This document shows positions 60,563 through 64,000 of a stretch of DNA of 64,000 nt, piece by piece. A model generated the notes under the pieces. The model did no database searches. It worked only from the letters and a program-made list of their open reading frames with translations, and was not told the DNA's origin. Position 1 is the first letter of the stretch, and every line of letters starts with the position of its first letter. The position numbers and the translations under genes were made by a program. The stretch is from Cruorifilaria tuberocauda (taxonomy: Eukaryota > Nematoda > Chromadorea > Rhabditida > Onchocercidae): positions 1-64,000 of the forward strand of contig JABVXU010000077.1 in NCBI GenBank assembly GCA_013365365.1. The letters run 5' to 3'.

Positions 60563-63192
60563 TGATAATAATGATGATAATAAAAATGCAAATGAATGAT
60601 ATCCCATCGTTGAAAGAATTTATTTTATACATATTCGCATAAGTATCTATGTCGAGAAAGATATGCAAACATGTTTTAATTATCATTATGGGAAAATTTC
60701 CTGAAAATATATGAGAACTAGCAGAAGAATTGCATAATCAATCAATCTGAAAACATTTCGAAAATTTGATGAAATTCTCAAGTTAAATTGAGAAATGAAT
60801 TCATCAAATTAAAAGAAAGCAAGGAACACTTGAGTCACAACATCACTGAACAGTGCATTTCACATGAACTTTTGTTAGATAAGAGCTGCTCAGATTGTGC
60901 TATTAAATGCTGCTCCTATGAGCGCTTATTATTTCTCTTTCCGTGAAGTCGAAGAGAATGAAAGATGAGTTTTATGATTAGTAAAATCTCGCATCTATCA
61001 CTCTTATTGTAATCGTTGGAAAAGGAAATGATATTTCACCGTGACATTCTTCCAACTTTCTACAGTATGCAATCCTGAAGTCAATAAGAAATAAAATTCA
61101 GTTTGAAAATATTAAGAACAAAAAGAGCACTCTTATCAACAATTTCACTCATCAACGATGCGTTAACAGCAAAGTCGTCATGCAAAATAAATAGAAGTTA
61201 TTCTTTGTTCTTAATATAGAAAAAACAAAAAACTTCGACCATTGCTAGAAACATATAATGGAAAATTTTTTAAATTTATTCAAGTAAACGAAATGGTCAA
61301 AGGTCAAATATTTTGTAAACTAATGTGAATGCGCAAAATAAATGAGAAAATGGTAATTATTCCTTAAGAGAAACGAAAGTGTAAAATTTGTCGAAAATTT
61401 AAACTCAAATATTCATAAATTACTTCCTTAAAAATGAAAATAAAATGTGTGGGAAGATGCGACAATTACGACTTAGTAAGATTTCGCAAATTAAGAGATT
61501 CGAAGTGATCAAACTTTCATTTTTAATTTTTTTAGACAAAAACCTTATCCATATTTTGCATTTTCAAAAACACAAATTTTGAAAATTCAGCTGATTTCCT
61601 TTGAAAGCACTACAATAAAATAAAAAAAGAAGTAACTGAGACCATAAGTGAGAGTAGGCGAGAACCTGCTTTGAAAACATCGATGGGTATTATCATTAAG
61701 AGAAACAAAAAACAGAATGCAATTCACCAATCGTATTTGTCAGTTAGTCAGGATTCCCGGGAAATCAAAAGCTTTTACTCCCTACTTACTTATTCAGGCT
61801 TGTTGTTGCCGGACTGAAGCAATCTTAACAGCCTAACACTTATGTATATGACCGAAGTACTATGTTTAGGATATTCTTTCAAATAGTTCCATTTTGATGA
61901 AGCACAAGGTGAAAACAAACTTCTTTAAAGGTATGAGGACGTAATCAGATTAAAATAGCTTTTTAAAGTTATAAGTTGAATTTCAATTTCATCATCATTT
62001 CTCATTCTACATAGCTTTAAAAAAAAACATTCACACTTTCATAACGAACCAGTTTTATTCTGGCATTCATGAAATGAGAAATCAAAACAACATCGAAGAA
62101 GAAAAAAACATTTATTTAGGATAGTCTTTTAAACATTTAATAAATTATTGTTTAAAATTAAAAGGTAGAAAAAGCTTTAGAAATTTGAACATTTCCATGC
62201 GTGTTGTGTCATTCTAATGCTGGCATCAAATATTATTAGCAAAAATGCCAAAATTTTCCATGATAATTACTACATTTAAAATTTCAGTAGGAGGATAAAA
62301 TACGCTTGTTACAAATATGTTTTCTGATTCAAAATCACCATGGCTGATTTATTCAAAGAGCATATTTTAAGAAAATTCAAGAATCTATTCATTAACCATA
62401 AATTACTCTATCCATGCTTTCCCATGTTTTATGTAATTGTTCAAATTTGTTTTTATAAAAAAGCAAACCAGAGAAGCATAGAACCAACCATAAAGCAATT
62501 TCTACTTATTCAGGAAAGATCCATGAAAGTTTACGATCATAAACCTTTGCACGTTCTATTCAATGCATCTGAAAGTTCCATGTTTTTTAAAACTTTCTGC
62601 TACGAAATGCAGAACAATAATCGAAAAACACAAATAAAGATAAAAAAGAATGTTTCATTATCACTTATTCAATCTTAAAATCAAGAGAAACAGGTCAAAA
62701 TTAGGTTAACTTTAAAATTTTCAATATTTGTATGTCTATCTCATTTATTACTGTATAATTTATTTCACTATTATCTTCTTCATTTCTTCATTGTTTCTGT
62801 AACCGTGCTAAAACTTGGTGATTAAGTAATTCATGATTCTCTAGTCTTGTTCCTGAATAACAAAGAAAGAGTGATATTCAAAATGAAAACTTTTATATAA
62901 ATAAATTAACCACGAAAAATGCTAATAATCAGTAATGATAGCCAATGATAAGGAAATTAATTTATCAACATCAGTTAATTAATCAATCAAGATCAAAATA
63001 TGTGATGCAATGAAAGTTCAGTAATCGATGAAGTTCGTGCATCCAACAATTAAGTTATAAAATGTGTTCCACTTGCGAAAGAAAGTTGTGGCGATGAAAA
63101 AGTTCGAACTCTCGAGAAGAGTAAGTTGTGGAATTAATTGGAAAGAATGGACTCTATGTACAGTCTCCCATTTTCTAAGGTTACATATCGCC

Positions 63193-63785
63193 ATGACATA
63201 CATTTGGTATCAGAGAGGGCGCACCAAGGTCGCCCGTCTTGCGCTTCTGCTCTTATTTCAATCGGCTGTCGCCCACTGCGTGGACACCAATCGAATGCTG
63301 TTCGTCCAATCATCCCTCATAGCTTTCATATTGTCATCAGGTAAACCAATTTTTGACAAAATTTATGATATGAAAAAGACGTTATCTAACGAATCTGAGT
63401 GGCATAGAAATTCATTCCGGATGATAAATTGAAAAAGACAAAAGTGATGGTGCTTAAAGTAAGATTATTGAGCTTTGTCAAAAAAAACTTTAAGCATTAT
63501 ATTTATTGATTGATCGATTACAACAAATGATTCTTTATGCAGCGAATGAAGACTACTCTCGGAAATGAATTCATTCATCTTTTATTCCTTTAAAATACGA
63601 AAATTTCAGGTCGCTGCTTGGATGTCGTTGAAACAGAGACACCAATTATACCTGAAGTTGGTAAAAAACGGAAACTTGAAGATAGCATACCAGTAATTGA
63701 AATACGAGGTGAAGGTCAACCAATGACTGCAGCGCAAATAAGACAGCTTGAAGAAATGTCAAATGGTGGTCCACTTGATATCAAG
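63193..63785 (+). CDS. Unrecognised signal-anchor or secreted protein, 3' partial
   Basis: Family not recognised. Exon 1 (63193-63340) and exon 2 (63610-63785) join in phase; the next acceptor (CTGCAG) is exactly the last six bases of the window, so the gene continues. The product starts MTYIWYQRGRTKVARL, a basic N terminus before a hydrophobic run (LALLLLFQSAVAHC), then a second hydrophobic stretch (SSLIAFILSS). It goes on to a hydrophilic part with VGKKRKLEDSIPVIEIRGEG and MTAAQIRQLEEMSNGG. The ATG lies 13 bases behind a TTTTCTAAG acceptor, as in trans-spliced genes; upstream in-frame codons to 63094 contain a good donor (AGAAGA|gtaagt), so they are more likely 5' UTR. Exon 1 is clearly more GC-rich than its surroundings. 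Confidence 0.65.
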
Positions 63786-64000
63786 GTCAAAGATGATCTA
63801 TTTTCATTCAATTCAAGCTTTCCCAATTTAAAATTATCATATTTTAATTCATCATTTATTTCATTGCTATTTCTCTCAATACTAAATTTAATTCAGAAAT
63901 TCTCTTTTGTTTCATTTAGATTCAACGATTATCAGATGAATAATAAAACAGAACAATCTGTCTACTTCGTTTTCTAAATTAGCATTGATTCATTCTGCAG

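Larger units (their letters stand above)
58185..63192. other. Long intergenic region with a GC-richer E-box segment
   Basis: About 5 kb between divergent genes. No spliced gene recognised. The part 59560-59860 is less AT-rich, holds two CACGTG E-boxes and CT/GA tracts, and is open in several frames on both strands (up to 155 codons), which reflects base composition more than coding. Degenerate repeats occur at 60340-60562. Confidence 0.5.

Overview
The window is nuclear DNA of a nematode, probably a spirurid or filarial worm. It is strongly AT-rich. Genes are split into short exons by introns of about 50 to 600 bases plus two multi-kilobase ones, splice sites are of nematode type, and many start codons lie 2-15 bases behind a 3' splice acceptor that has no matching donor, as expected for spliced-leader trans-splicing. 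The closest recognisable proteins are nematode ones (AP-1 mu APM-1, HLH-15, ALG-type Argonaute). The genus cannot be fixed from sequence alone. No virus, plasmid, CRISPR array, rRNA or tRNA was seen.

Layout. 1-1189 (+): the last exons of an Argonaute. 2728-6019 (-): a nine-exon monofunctional peptidylglycine alpha-hydroxylating monooxygenase with all copper ligands. 8425-8876 (-): a possible 47-residue two-exon gene. 9724-12186 (-): a compact cysteine/serine-rich nuclear protein (CSRNP family). 13072-18158, with an unresolved 5' end near 18347 (-): a KATNIP-type ciliary protein with three repeated modules, preceded by a perfect RFX/DAF-19 X-box. 19638-20674 (-): an unrecognised secreted protein. 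22292-23838 (-): an unrecognised type I membrane protein. 25918-29304 (+): AP-1 mu (apm-1), complete. 31103-33312 (+): MTERF4-like mitochondrial protein. 35633-48648 (+): a 13-kb C2H2 zinc-finger regulator with two giant introns, one of which may hold a nested antisense membrane-protein gene. 51598-52084 (-): hlh-15/NHLH bHLH factor. 54081-58184 (-): SLC49/FLVCR-family transporter. 63193 to the right edge (+): the 5' part of an unrecognised signal-anchor protein.

The genes do not form a pathway or an obvious operon; they look like ordinary neighbours. Several point to neurons and cilia: peptide amidation, a ciliary base protein, a neuronal bHLH factor and AP-1 sorting. All exon joins below were built by hand from splice motifs, reading phase and family similarity; phases were checked to close for every gene given as complete.

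Items most worth a second look: the X-box before the KATNIP gene, a perfect 23-bp-arm hairpin and a 45-bp intronic repeat pair in the zinc-finger gene, its GC-rich possible alternative first exon, the nested antisense gene, three GC-AG introns, and two secreted or membrane genes that match no family I know.
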